A DNA stretch of 15,766 nt, taken from Bacteroidota bacterium. Lineage in GTDB: Bacteria > Bacteroidota > Ignavibacteria > T3Sed10-11. Where the stretch lies: contig SKXH01000236.1 of NCBI GenBank assembly GCA_007128495.1, positions 1 through 15,766 of the forward strand, given 5' to 3'. The notes beneath the pieces were generated by a model. It saw only the letters and a list, made by a program, of their open reading frames with translations. It was not told the DNA's origin and ran no database searches. Below, piece by piece: positions 6,595-13,430 of the stretch; the first letter of the stretch is position 1; every line of letters begins with the position of its first letter. The position numbers and the translations under genes are program-made.

Positions 6595-6623
6595 AATGTA
6601 ACAATATTTACAATAAAAGTCAA
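6595..6623 (-). promoter_or_regulatory. Predicted promoter of the FmdB-DUF3365-rhodanese-M50 operon
   Basis: On the minus strand there is a -35 TTGACT (6618-6623), a 17-nt spacer and a -10 TACATT (6595-6600), with predicted start near 6588 and a leader of about 44 nt. Its -35 lies 4 bp from the -35 of a divergent promoter at 6628. Confidence 0.5.
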
Positions 6624-6627
6624 GTTA

Positions 6628-6656
6628 TTGCAATTAGGCGATAATAATCTTATATT
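6628..6656 (+). promoter_or_regulatory. Predicted promoter of the candidate leader/small RNA
   Basis: A -35 TTGCAA (6628-6633), an exact 17-nt spacer and a -10 TATATT (6651-6656) predict a start near 6663. No convincing protein gene begins before the terminator at 6798-6840. Confidence 0.45.
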
Positions 6657-6662
6657 GTAGGT

Positions 6663-6840
6663 CTAAGAAAAATGGATGTATCATTAATGAGGTTACGATT
6701 GATCAAAGAAAAGCCAAAAAGATCTCAACTTGACCACCGGAGCAGAGAGATATTGATCCTGCCCGGCAGATATAAGTCAGATATGTCTAAAATTTTCAAA
6801 AAAAGTGTCCGTCATCATAATAAATGCGGACACTTTTTTT
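6663..6840 (+). ncRNA. Candidate small RNA or yqfO leader attenuator
   Basis: An approximately 178-nt predicted transcript bounded by a sigma70-like promoter and a strong intrinsic terminator. It contains a GC-rich hairpin: CCGG-A-GCAG (6737-6745) pairs with CTGCCCGG (6759-6766), giving 8 bp with one bulged A and a 13-nt loop. The terminator hairpin follows 31 nt later. A 58-codon frame from 6672 to 6848 exists but runs through the terminator stem and looks unrelated to any protein. I recognise no known RNA family. It may be a free small RNA, or a 5' leader that decides whether transcription reaches the Nif3 gene starting at 6852. Ends are estimated. Confidence 0.4.
6798..6840 (+). terminator. 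Strong intrinsic terminator, symmetric
   Basis: Seven A plus GTGTCCG (6798-6811) pairs perfectly with CGGACAC plus seven T (6827-6840) around a 15-nt loop. It would also terminate from the opposite strand. It ends 11 nt before the ATG of the Nif3 gene. Confidence 0.85.
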
Positions 6841-6851
6841 ATGTATAAACT

Positions 6852-7955
6852 ATGCTAACTATACGGGATATAATACAAGAGATGGAGGTGTGGGCTCCAC
6901 CCGGCGTAGCGTGGGAACGCGATAATGTCGGCTTACAGATAGGCGACGCAAACGAGGAGGTAACCGGGGTGCTGGCTGCTCTTGAACTCACTCCAGAAGT
7001 CATCAAAGAAGCCCTGCAAAAGAAATGTAACCTCATCCTTACCCACCACCCTCTCATATTTAAACCCTTACAAAATCTAACACCTAAAACTTTTTCCGGT
7101 AAACTGGCGCTCGACGTCGCACGAAATGGGCTCAACCTGTACGCTGCACACACCAATCTCGATTTCACCAAAGACGGTGTAAACTTCGTCCTCGGCCAAA
7201 AACTAAACCTGCAAAACATTGAATTTCTTTACCAGGTAGGCGGCACTATGAAAAAGATAGTTGTATTTGTTCCGCCCGATTATGTGGAGCAGGTTACCAA
7301 TGCTATGACTAAAGCCGGCGCAGGCATCATCGGGGGTTATGATGCTTGTTCATTTCAGACCCGCGGCACCGGTACATTCAGACCGGCGCCGGGTGCACAG
7401 CCGTTCAGCGGAGAGATCGGCAGTCTTCAACATGAAGATGAGATTCGTATCGAAATGATTACTCCAAAATGGAAATCACAAACCGTTGTCAACGCTATGA
7501 TCGACGCTCATCCATATGATGAATTTGCATACGATGTATATCCCAACGAGGCGATCGACCCGATGTACGGAGCCGGGGTAATCGGCACGCTGAGTGAAGC
7601 AATGCCCGTCGAAAATTTTATACACATGGTTAAAAATGCATTGAACATACCAGCCGTCAGATGGACACGCGGTGCATCAGATTCCGTTTCACGGGTTGCC
7701 GTGTGCGGCGGAAGCGGCTCCGACTTGCTGCCCGCTGCATTACAAAAGAAAGCAGATGCGTTTGTTACTGCCGATATTAAATATCACGCGTTTCATGAAG
7801 CACGTGGAATTATTAATTTAATTGATGCCGGCCATTATGAAACCGAGGTCTGGATTCTTGACGCTCTTATTAAACGGCTGAAGAAAAAGTTTTCCAATAC
7901 AAGCACGAAATTTTATACAACAAATATTATTACTAATCCGATACATTATAGTTAG
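6852..7955 (+). CDS. Nif3-like dinuclear metal-centre protein (YqfO type)
   Basis: A 367-residue protein of the NIF3/YqfO family, which forms toroidal hexamers with two metal ions per subunit; the enzymatic role is debated (GTP cyclohydrolase-like sequence, proposed metal storage or hydrolase). The N- and C-terminal NIF3 halves flank an inserted PII/CutA-like domain (about 130-235), which makes it the long YqfO form rather than the short YbgI form. Expected metal ligands are visible: H65/H66 in LTHHPL, H100 and D104 in AHTNLDF, and H328 and E332 in DAGHYETE. The start fits the family (WAPPGVAWERDNVGLQIG by residue 31). There is no Shine-Dalgarno and only 11 nt to a strong terminator, so expression control is unusual. 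The next gene's Shine-Dalgarno overlaps its stop. Confidence 0.93.
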   Translation: MLTIRDIIQEMEVWAPPGVAWERDNVGLQIGDANEEVTGVLAALELTPEVIKEALQKKCNLILTHHPLIFKPLQNLTPKTFSGKLALDVARNGLNLYAAHTNLDFTKDGVNFVLGQKLNLQNIEFLYQVGGTMKKIVVFVPPDYVEQVTNAMTKAGAGIIGGYDACSFQTRGTGTFRPAPGAQPFSGEIGSLQHEDEIRIEMITPKWKSQTVVNAMIDAHPYDEFAYDVYPNEAIDPMYGAGVIGTLSEAMPVENFIHMVKNALNIPAVRWTRGASDSVSRVAVCGGSGSDLLPAALQKKADAFVTADIKYHAFHEARGIINLIDAGHYETEVWILDALIKRLKKKFSNTSTKFYTTNIITNPIHYS

Positions 7956-7970
7956 GAGGAGGCGATAGAC

Positions 7971-8702
7971 TTGGAAAATAAAATCAAATTGCTTTATATG
8001 CTGCAAACACTCGACCTCAAACTGATGGACCTTGAAGAAGAAAAGGGAGACTTACCGGGTATCGTGCAAAACCTGAACGATCAGATCAACGAACTACAAG
8101 CTCAGATAGACGAACTACGGAAGCAAATTAATGAGCACACTTCGACACGTGAACAATCAAACCTTGATGCGGAAACTCTCAACCAGCGCGTTGAGTCGTT
8201 AAAGAAACAACTTTATGAAGTACGTAATAATAAAGAGTACGATGCAATCACAAAGGAAATCGCCGAAGCCGAAGAGAACATCATGGCAAAAATGCAGAAT
8301 GCGGAAGAACACGATGATAAACAGAAAGAACTGAGCGCAAACGTCGACGAACTGAAGCAAAAATATGAGTCGCTTCAATCTGAACTTCAGGATAACCAAA
8401 AGGATCTACAAGAAGTATCCAAGGTTCACGAAGACGAAGAATTGCAGTTAAAACATGAGCGCGATAAAATTGCCCGGCAACTCCCGCAAGAAACCTTGGT
8501 GTCGTACGACCGAATCAGGTCGGCCAAATACGGCAAAGCGGTCGTTCCGATAACGCGCGGTGCCTGTGGCGGCTGCTATAAAACCGTGCCGCCGCAGCTC
8601 AATCTTTTACTTCGAAAAAATGATGAGATACTGCACTGTGAGAATTGCGGACGTATCCTCATCGCCGAAGAAATTGCAGCGGAGGTAAACAAAGTCGCCT
8701 GA
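7971..8702 (+). CDS. Coiled-coil C4-type zinc-ribbon protein
   Basis: A 243-residue protein. Residues about 12-175 are heptad-rich helical coiled coil, including the signature LYEVRNNKEYDAITKEI (81-97). The C-terminus is a C4 zinc ribbon with C199/C202 and C223/C226. This family (zf-RING_7, CT398-like) commonly follows Nif3/YqfO in FCB and Chlorobi-type genomes; the chlamydial member is implicated in sigma54 and secretion contacts, so a regulatory or scaffold role is possible. It starts with TTG, strongly supported by AGGAGGAGG at 7954-7962, 8 nt upstream and overlapping the yqfO stop. Its TGA overlaps the ATG of the next gene (TGATG), showing translational coupling. Confidence 0.9.
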   Translation: MENKIKLLYMLQTLDLKLMDLEEEKGDLPGIVQNLNDQINELQAQIDELRKQINEHTSTREQSNLDAETLNQRVESLKKQLYEVRNNKEYDAITKEIAEAEENIMAKMQNAEEHDDKQKELSANVDELKQKYESLQSELQDNQKDLQEVSKVHEDEELQLKHERDKIARQLPQETLVSYDRIRSAKYGKAVVPITRGACGGCYKTVPPQLNLLLRKNDEILHCENCGRILIAEEIAAEVNKVA

Positions 8703-9175
8703 TGATTAACATTTACATTGACGGTGCTTCCCGCGGCAATCCCGGTGAAGCCGGTATTGGAATAGTCATTAAAACCCATAAGGGGGATACCTTATTTTCT
8801 GCCGCGGGTTACGCGGGAAAAACGACCAACAATCAGGCAGAATATAACGCCCTTATTGCAGCCCTTACAAAATTAAAAAAGGACCCCTCCCTTATTGCCC
8901 GTGACAATTCCAGTAAATCTACTGAAATTGTCATTTATTCCGATAGCGAACTTGTAGTCAAGCAGCTCAACGGCCAGTATAAAGTCAAAGAACCGGAGCT
9001 CAAAAAATTAAATAATCGAGTTCAAGAACTAATTCACTCGATCTCATCCGATCAACCGGAAACAAATGCCCCTCCTGTACGCATTGAATTTAAGCACATT
9101 CGCCGGGAGTTAAATCGAGAAGCCGATCGCCTGGCTAATGCCGGAATTGACTCAAAAATACCTCTCTCACTATAA
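8702..9175 (+). CDS. rnhA: Ribonuclease HI
   Basis: A 157-residue enzyme that cleaves the RNA strand of RNA:DNA hybrids, removing primers and R-loops. The DEDD catalytic residues are visible: D7 in YIDGASRGNPG, E47 in NNQAEYNAL, D81 in YSDSELVVKQLNG and D142 in NREADRLAN. The shape resembles the compact Halobacterium/Bacillus-type RNase HI lacking the basic protrusion of the E. coli enzyme. A low-complexity linker (about 61-74) and another (115-124) lengthen it slightly. The start is the ATG that overlaps the preceding TGA; a frame open further upstream to 8645 lies inside the zinc-ribbon gene and is rejected. RNase P RNA follows. Confidence 0.92.
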   Translation: MINIYIDGASRGNPGEAGIGIVIKTHKGDTLFSAAGYAGKTTNNQAEYNALIAALTKLKKDPSLIARDNSSKSTEIVIYSDSELVVKQLNGQYKVKEPELKKLNNRVQELIHSISSDQPETNAPPVRIEFKHIRRELNREADRLANAGIDSKIPLSL

Positions 9176-9189
9176 TGTAGCAACACTCC

Positions 9190-9218
9190 TTGAACTTTAC
9201 TCCGATTGTTAATATATT
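9190..9218 (+). promoter_or_regulatory. Predicted promoter upstream of rnpB
   Basis: TTGAAC (9190-9195), a 17-nt spacer and TATATT (9213-9218) give a start near 9225, about 70 nt before the mature RNase P RNA. This implies a 5' precursor segment; a closer promoter could also exist but is less clear. Confidence 0.4.
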
Positions 9219-9296
9219 GTAAGCAATAGTGAATATTAATAATTAATTTGAAGCTTTACAGGATTGGTACGGGATAAATTAGGAATTTTTTCTCTG

Positions 9297-9668
9297 GAAA
9301 TATCGGGTAACCGCTCCATGCCATCGGTGTGGGGAGGAAAGTCCGAACTCCACAGGGCAGGGTGCTCTGCGCAAGCAGAGGTCCCGATTTGATCGGGAAC
9401 GGAAAGTGCCACAGAAAGCAGACCGCCTCGCTATTGCGGGGTCAGGGTGAAAAGGTGAGGTAAGAGCTCACCGCTCCGGGGGGCGACTCCCGGAGGCACG
9501 GTAAACCCCACCCGGAGCAAGGCCAAATAAGAGAGGAACCGACGTTGCCCGCGTCGTTTGTCCCGGTTAAGCGGGACATTCACTCTCGGGTAGGCCGCGA
9601 AGATAAATGGTTGCCTCTCTTCCCGATGCGTCGGGAGGATAGACAGAATTCGGCTTACAGATATTTTC
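9297..9668 (+). ncRNA. rnpB: RNase P RNA, bacterial class A
   Basis: This is the catalytic RNA that trims 5' leaders from tRNA precursors with the RnpA protein. The universally conserved GAGGAAAGTCCG core is at 9334-9345, and the closing AGAATTCGGCTTAC segment is at 9645-9658. A terminal P1 helix pairs about 9297-9304 with 9660-9667. Internal stems include TCCCGAT/ATCGGGA (9382-9398), GTCCCG/CGGGAC (9560-9577) and TCCCGA/TCGGGA (9621-9636). The size of about 370 nt fits class A. Ends are set by P1 and are accurate to several bases. A run of seven T at 9672-9678 follows and probably belongs to transcript termination. Confidence 0.95.
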
Positions 9669-9685
9669 GGATTTTTTTCTGATCT

Positions 9686-9713
9686 CCTTCCAATCCGTTA
9701 GGGCTTCGGAAGG
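9686..9713 (+). promoter_or_regulatory. Hairpin that can mask the recJ ribosome-binding site
   Basis: CCTTCC (9686-9691) pairs with GGAAGG (9708-9713) around a 16-nt loop. GGAAGG is the Shine-Dalgarno of recJ, 7 nt before its ATG at 9721. The pairing is visible; a regulatory effect is inferred. Confidence 0.4.
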
Positions 9714-9720
9714 GATACCA

Positions 9721-11502
9721 ATGGATCAATCACAAAGGAACTCTGGTGCATCTCTACCGAACGAAACGCAAAACGAAAACAAATCTAATCACACCAACAA
9801 CAAACGCTGGACATTAGTCGATCCGGCACCCGAAGAAACTCTAAAACCACTCGAGGAAAAACTCGGTATCGGCAGGACGCTCACCTCTATTCTCATCAAT
9901 CGGGGTATAGATACTTTCGAAAAAGCCCGGGAATTCTTCCGGCCCGGTGTCAATTATTTGCACAATCCACACCTGATGGATGGTATGGAGACTGCAATTC
10001 GCAGGATACTTAAAGCCCGTGACGCCGGCGAGTGTATAATGATTTACGGAGATTATGACGTTGACGGTACTAACGGAACTGCTATGCTGTATATGTATCT
10101 CAGTTCTATAGGATGTAGGGTTTCCTACTTTATTCCCGATCGGATCAAAGACGGATACGGACTTTCAATCTCCGGTATCGATAAAGCAATCGACCGGGGC
10201 GTCAGCTTGCTCATTTCAATCGACTGTGGTGTCACCGCAAACGAACAGGTAGAGTATGCGAATCAAAAGGACGTTGACTGCATAATATGCGATCATCACG
10301 AACCGGGAGATACACTACCGAATGCGTATGCAATATTGAACCCGCTCAAACCCGGGTGTAATTATCCTTTTAAGTATCTGAGCGGCTGCGGAGTAGGTTT
10401 CAAACTCGTTCACGGTCTTGCCCGCGAACTCGGCCACGAAGAGAAAGCACTCGAGTATCTCGATTATGTTGCGCTCGCAAGCGCCGCCGACATTGTACCG
10501 CTCGAAGGTGAGAACCGGGTAGTCGTAAAGATGGGCTTGGATCTCATCAACAAAAATCCCCGGCCGGGTATCAGAGCAATTATTGAAAGTGCAAATTTGA
10601 AACCCGGCAAGATTAACACCGGGCAGGTAGTATTTGTCATCGCGCCGCGTATCAATGCGGTCGGCAGACTCGGCGATGCCCGCCGTGCGGTAGAATTGCT
10701 TACGTGTAAGGATTACTCACAAGCGTGCGAGTTTGCTCAGATCGTTGAATCGGAGAATTATAATCGCCGCAAAATCGACGAGATGACATTCAATGAAGCG
10801 ATGGAAATTGCGGAAGCATATATTGAAGATACAGGCGATCTCTTTCCTCTTATTCTCCACCAGGATGACTGGCATCCGGGCGTTATCGGTATCGTCGCAT
10901 CCCGGCTTGTCGAAAAGTATTACCGGCCGACAATTTTAATGACGACAATAGACGGTGTCGCAAAGGGCTCGGCGCGGAGTATCGCCGGTTTCGATATATA
11001 CCAGGCATTGAAACAGGTTGAGGATTATACGTTACAATTCGGCGGACATAAATACGCTGCGGGATTATCCGTAGACCTTGACCGGCTTGACGAGTTTCGT
11101 AAAGCATTTAATAAAGTAGCAGGTGAATATCTCACCGAAGAGATAATGACACCCGAAATTAAGATCGACGCGCTGTTATCGTTCGACGAGATTACACCGA
11201 AATTTGTACGGATACTTGAGATGTTCGCACCATTCGGCCCGGAAAATCTTAATCCGACATTCTATTCAAATAGTCTGCAAATCGTCGGAACACCGCGCAT
11301 CGTCGGTAAAAATCATTTGCTGATGCGGGTGCGGCAAAAGGATTTAATTCTCGATGCTATCGGTTTCAATCTGGGCGGACTGTTACCGTTGGTTGATGAA
11401 CGCGGGAAGGAGATCCAGATGGTGTATACGATACATCAAAATGAATGGAACGGAGTCGTCTCGACGCAACTGCGTATTAAAGATATTAAAGAACAATCAT
11501 AA
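9721..11502 (+). CDS. recJ: Single-stranded-DNA-specific 5'-3' exonuclease RecJ
   Basis: A 593-residue DHH-family nuclease that degrades ssDNA 5' to 3' in recombination, mismatch and base-excision repair. Metal-binding motifs are intact: DYDVDG (111-116), DCG (168-170) and DHH (191-193), followed by SGCGVGFK (221-228). The DHHA1 domain is marked by RINAVGRLGDAR and by GGHKYAAG near residues 440-448, and a C-terminal OB-like region completes the core. The N-terminal 28 residues are Asn/Gln-rich and disordered, an extension before the usual start of the fold; the GGAAGGG Shine-Dalgarno 6-7 nt upstream nevertheless supports this ATG. It begins 52 nt after RNase P RNA and is 15 nt from yebC. Confidence 0.95.
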   Translation: MDQSQRNSGASLPNETQNENKSNHTNNKRWTLVDPAPEETLKPLEEKLGIGRTLTSILINRGIDTFEKAREFFRPGVNYLHNPHLMDGMETAIRRILKARDAGECIMIYGDYDVDGTNGTAMLYMYLSSIGCRVSYFIPDRIKDGYGLSISGIDKAIDRGVSLLISIDCGVTANEQVEYANQKDVDCIICDHHEPGDTLPNAYAILNPLKPGCNYPFKYLSGCGVGFKLVHGLARELGHEEKALEYLDYVALASAADIVPLEGENRVVVKMGLDLINKNPRPGIRAIIESANLKPGKINTGQVVFVIAPRINAVGRLGDARRAVELLTCKDYSQACEFAQIVESENYNRRKIDEMTFNEAMEIAEAYIEDTGDLFPLILHQDDWHPGVIGIVASRLVEKYYRPTILMTTIDGVAKGSARSIAGFDIYQALKQVEDYTLQFGGHKYAAGLSVDLDRLDEFRKAFNKVAGEYLTEEIMTPEIKIDALLSFDEITPKFVRILEMFAPFGPENLNPTFYSNSLQIVGTPRIVGKNHLLMRVRQKDLILDAIGFNLGGLLPLVDERGKEIQMVYTIHQNEWNGVVSTQLRIKDIKEQS

Positions 11503-11517
11503 AGAACGGTGCTGGTT

Positions 11518-12273
11518 ATGGCAGGACACAATAAGTGGTCACAAATAAAACGGAAGAAAGCCGCAATTGATCAAAAACGCGGTAAGATATTTGCAAAAAT
11601 CATCAAAGAGATATCGATCGCTGCCCGTGAAGGAGGCGGAGATCCGGAAGCCAATCCCCGACTCCGGCTGGCAATCCAGATGGCAAAAGATGCTAATATG
11701 CCGCAGGACAATATCACCCGGGCAATAAAGCGGGGAACAGGTGAAGTCCCCGGGATGCAATATGAAGAAGTCGTCTATGAGGGATACGGCCCCGGCGGCG
11801 TGGCAATTCTTATGGAATCGGTAACCGACAACAGGAACCGTACCGTTGCAGAGATCCGGCATTTGCTGAGCAAACACAACGGCCGGCTTGGTGAAGCGGG
11901 AAGCGTTTCGTGGATGTTCACCAGAAAAGGAGTTATACGTGTTCCAACCGGAAAAATCGAAGAAGATGAACTGCTTCAGGTCGCGATCGAAGCGGGAGCG
12001 GATGATATGCAGCCGACCGACGACTACTATGAGATTACAACAGGTATTGAAAATTTCGAAAAGGTAAAGCAGGCACTTACTGAAAATAATATCCCGGTCG
12101 ATTCTGCCGAACTTCAAATGGAACCCAACAGCATTGTTCCGATTGAAGGCAAAGATGCCGAACAGGTACTCAAGCTCATCGAAGCACTCGATGACCATGA
12201 CGACGTTCAAAATGTCTATACGAACTTTGAAATTGACGATGAAGTATTTGATAAACTTGCTCAAGAAAGTTAA
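11518..12273 (+). CDS. yebC: YebC/PmpR-family protein (TACO1 family)
   Basis: A 251-residue protein beginning MAGHNKWSQIKRKKAAID, the invariant family start, so ATG 11518 is chosen over GTG 11509. Other family segments visible are NMPQDNITRAIKRGTGE (about 60-76), YEGYGPGGVAILME (about 85-98) and NRTVAEIRHLLSKHNG. Members were annotated as DNA-binding regulators of quorum sensing or virulence, and others as translation factors acting on ribosomes at proline-rich stretches (TACO1/YebC). The frequent linkage to ruvC and ruvAB is conserved in many phyla, as here. It follows recJ by 15 nt and is separated from ruvC by 118 nt holding a repeat. Confidence 0.95.
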   Translation: MAGHNKWSQIKRKKAAIDQKRGKIFAKIIKEISIAAREGGGDPEANPRLRLAIQMAKDANMPQDNITRAIKRGTGEVPGMQYEEVVYEGYGPGGVAILMESVTDNRNRTVAEIRHLLSKHNGRLGEAGSVSWMFTRKGVIRVPTGKIEEDELLQVAIEAGADDMQPTDDYYEITTGIENFEKVKQALTENNIPVDSAELQMEPNSIVPIEGKDAEQVLKLIEALDDHDDVQNVYTNFEIDDEVFDKLAQES

Positions 12274-12276
12274 ATC

Positions 12277-12387
12277 AGTTTCCGGTTTACAGTTTTCAAT
12301 TTGATAGTTACTTCATAGTATGAATTTCTTACACAGCAAAACTGGAAACTTAAAACCGTAAACACAATACAAAAAAACTGGAAACTT
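12277..12387. repeat. Degenerate 7-nt repeat arrays in inverted orientation
   Basis: From 12277 the sequence reads in 7-nt units AGTTTCC, GGTTTAC, AGTTTTC, AATTTGA, TAGTTAC. From 12336 the reverse-complement type follows: GCAAAAC, TGGAAAC, TTAAAAC, CGTAAAC, ACAATAC, then TGGAAAC again at 12379. The motif AAAACTGGAAACTT occurs twice (12338-12351 and 12374-12387). The left array, reverse-complemented, matches the right array at 16 of 22 positions by eye, so a long imperfect hairpin can form between yebC and ruvC. The last unit runs into the ruvC ribosome-binding region. Confidence 0.6.
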
Positions 12388-12391
12388 CCCC

Positions 12392-12934
12392 ATGATCGTT
12401 CTCGGCGTTGATCCCGGCACCCTGTCGACCGGCCTCGGTGTTGTCGGATGGAAAAACGGAAAACTGTACCGGATACATCACAGTGCCGTAAAAAATAAAT
12501 CCTCCGATTCAATGCCGTTGCGTCTGCAGGCAATCCACACCCAACTGGTTGAAGTGATCAACCGTTACCATCCCGACGAGTTCGCTATCGAATCGGCTTT
12601 TTACGGCAAAAATGTTCAATCGGCATTGAAGATCGGTCAAGCCCGCGGCGTTTCGATTTTAGCTGCCGTACAGCATGAATTACCCACTACCGAGTATTCT
12701 CCGCGTGAAATAAAGCGGGCACTTGTCGGAAACGGTGCAGCTTCGAAAAATCAGGTAGCGTATATGGTAACGAATATACTGAACTTGCATAAAGAAGATA
12801 TGATACACGACGTCAGCGATGCTCTTGCAGTTGCAATATGCCATCTTCACAAGATCATCTCGCCGTTCAATCAAAAACAATTTAAAAGCTGGAAATCATT
12901 CATCGAATCACATCCCGAAAGGGTGATAACGTGA
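12392..12934 (+). CDS. ruvC: Holliday junction resolvase RuvC
   Basis: A 180-residue endonuclease that cuts four-way junctions symmetrically after RuvAB migration. All four catalytic acids are present: D7 in GVDPGT, E67 in AIESAFYGKN, and D140 and D143 in HDVSDALAVA. Length and the GQARGV segment (82-87) fit the family. The start at 12392 gives the canonical MIVLGVDPGT. The upstream region is the 7-nt repeat; only a weak GGA lies before the start. Its TGA overlaps the GTG start of the next gene by 4 nt. The C-terminal 20 residues are a basic tail of no special note. Confidence 0.95.
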   Translation: MIVLGVDPGTLSTGLGVVGWKNGKLYRIHHSAVKNKSSDSMPLRLQAIHTQLVEVINRYHPDEFAIESAFYGKNVQSALKIGQARGVSILAAVQHELPTTEYSPREIKRALVGNGAASKNQVAYMVTNILNLHKEDMIHDVSDALAVAICHLHKIISPFNQKQFKSWKSFIESHPERVIT

Positions 12935-13428
12935 GCAGATCTGTTATTATAATTCTATTTTTAATCACCGGGACAACCCTCACCGCCCAGGATATACCGT
13001 TTGATAAAAAGGTCGGGTCATTCGATGAAATACCCGTTATTGAAAATGACCGCGTAACAGTATTGCTTCAGGATATGAAGCGCGTGACAGGAAACTTCAT
13101 TGTCTATGAAATGAATACCGTCACCATTCGAAATGAAGAAGATGAATTACAATCCATTCCGGCCGGCGATATCGCATATTTCCGGCTTGAATATGACCGG
13201 AGCGGGCGCGCACTGCGATCGGGTATGTGGGGCGGTATTGTGGGTCTCTTTGCCGGAATTCCTCTCGGTGCGCACTTCGTTAGCCAGCGAGCTGCAGATG
13301 AATCCGTAAGCGATGCTTTTCTTTATATCGGCTCGAGTCTCGGCGCCGGAGTAGTCGGCGGACTTATGGGTATTGGTTACGGACTTGCAACAACTCCCGG
13401 CGATGTGGTATATAAAATAGAGCAATAA
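12931..13428 (+). CDS. Exported or membrane protein embedded between ruvC and ruvA
   Basis: A 165-residue protein I do not recognise by name. Residues 1-19 are a signal peptide or anchor, ending TLTAQ. Residues about 40-88 are beta-rich, with alternating hydrophobics in RVTVLLQDMKRVTGNFIVYE and a following IPAGDIAYFRLE, resembling the small Sm/SH3-like barrels seen in many uncharacterised FCB proteins. Two glycine-rich hydrophobic segments follow (about 99-116 and 131-153), which could be membrane helices of the glycine-zipper type. It starts with GTG overlapping the ruvC stop by 4 nt, supported by AGGG 7 nt upstream, and ends 2 nt before ruvA. Translational coupling is likely, yet an envelope protein has no obvious role in junction processing. 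Confidence 0.75.
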   Translation: MSRSVIIILFLITGTTLTAQDIPFDKKVGSFDEIPVIENDRVTVLLQDMKRVTGNFIVYEMNTVTIRNEEDELQSIPAGDIAYFRLEYDRSGRALRSGMWGGIVGLFAGIPLGAHFVSQRAADESVSDAFLYIGSSLGAGVVGGLMGIGYGLATTPGDVVYKIEQ

Positions 13429-13430
13429 CT

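Noticed and set aside
6588..6604. sigma54 (-24/-12) promoter starting TGGCAA
   Set aside because: The TGC of the -12 element is missing at the required spacing, so the match does not hold; I found no other convincing -24/-12 site.
6663..6840. 6S RNA
   Set aside because: Length fits, but I cannot see the long double-stranded arms around a central open bubble; the visible structure is one short hairpin plus a terminator.
6672..6848. A 58-codon plus-strand frame before yqfO
   Set aside because: It runs through the loop and both arms of the strong terminator, has no Shine-Dalgarno and resembles no protein; the structured-RNA reading is better.
8645..8701. Longer N-terminus for ribonuclease HI
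   Set aside because: The extension lies entirely inside the zinc-ribbon gene and is unlike the family; the ATG overlapping the preceding TGA gives the canonical start.
11539..12264. A 241-codon open frame on the minus strand opposite yebC
   Set aside because: It mirrors the codon structure of a clear yebC gene, has no recognisable domain and no promoter or Shine-Dalgarno; it is an antisense shadow.
12277..12387. CRISPR array
   Set aside because: The units are 7 nt, degenerate and without unique spacers of regular size.
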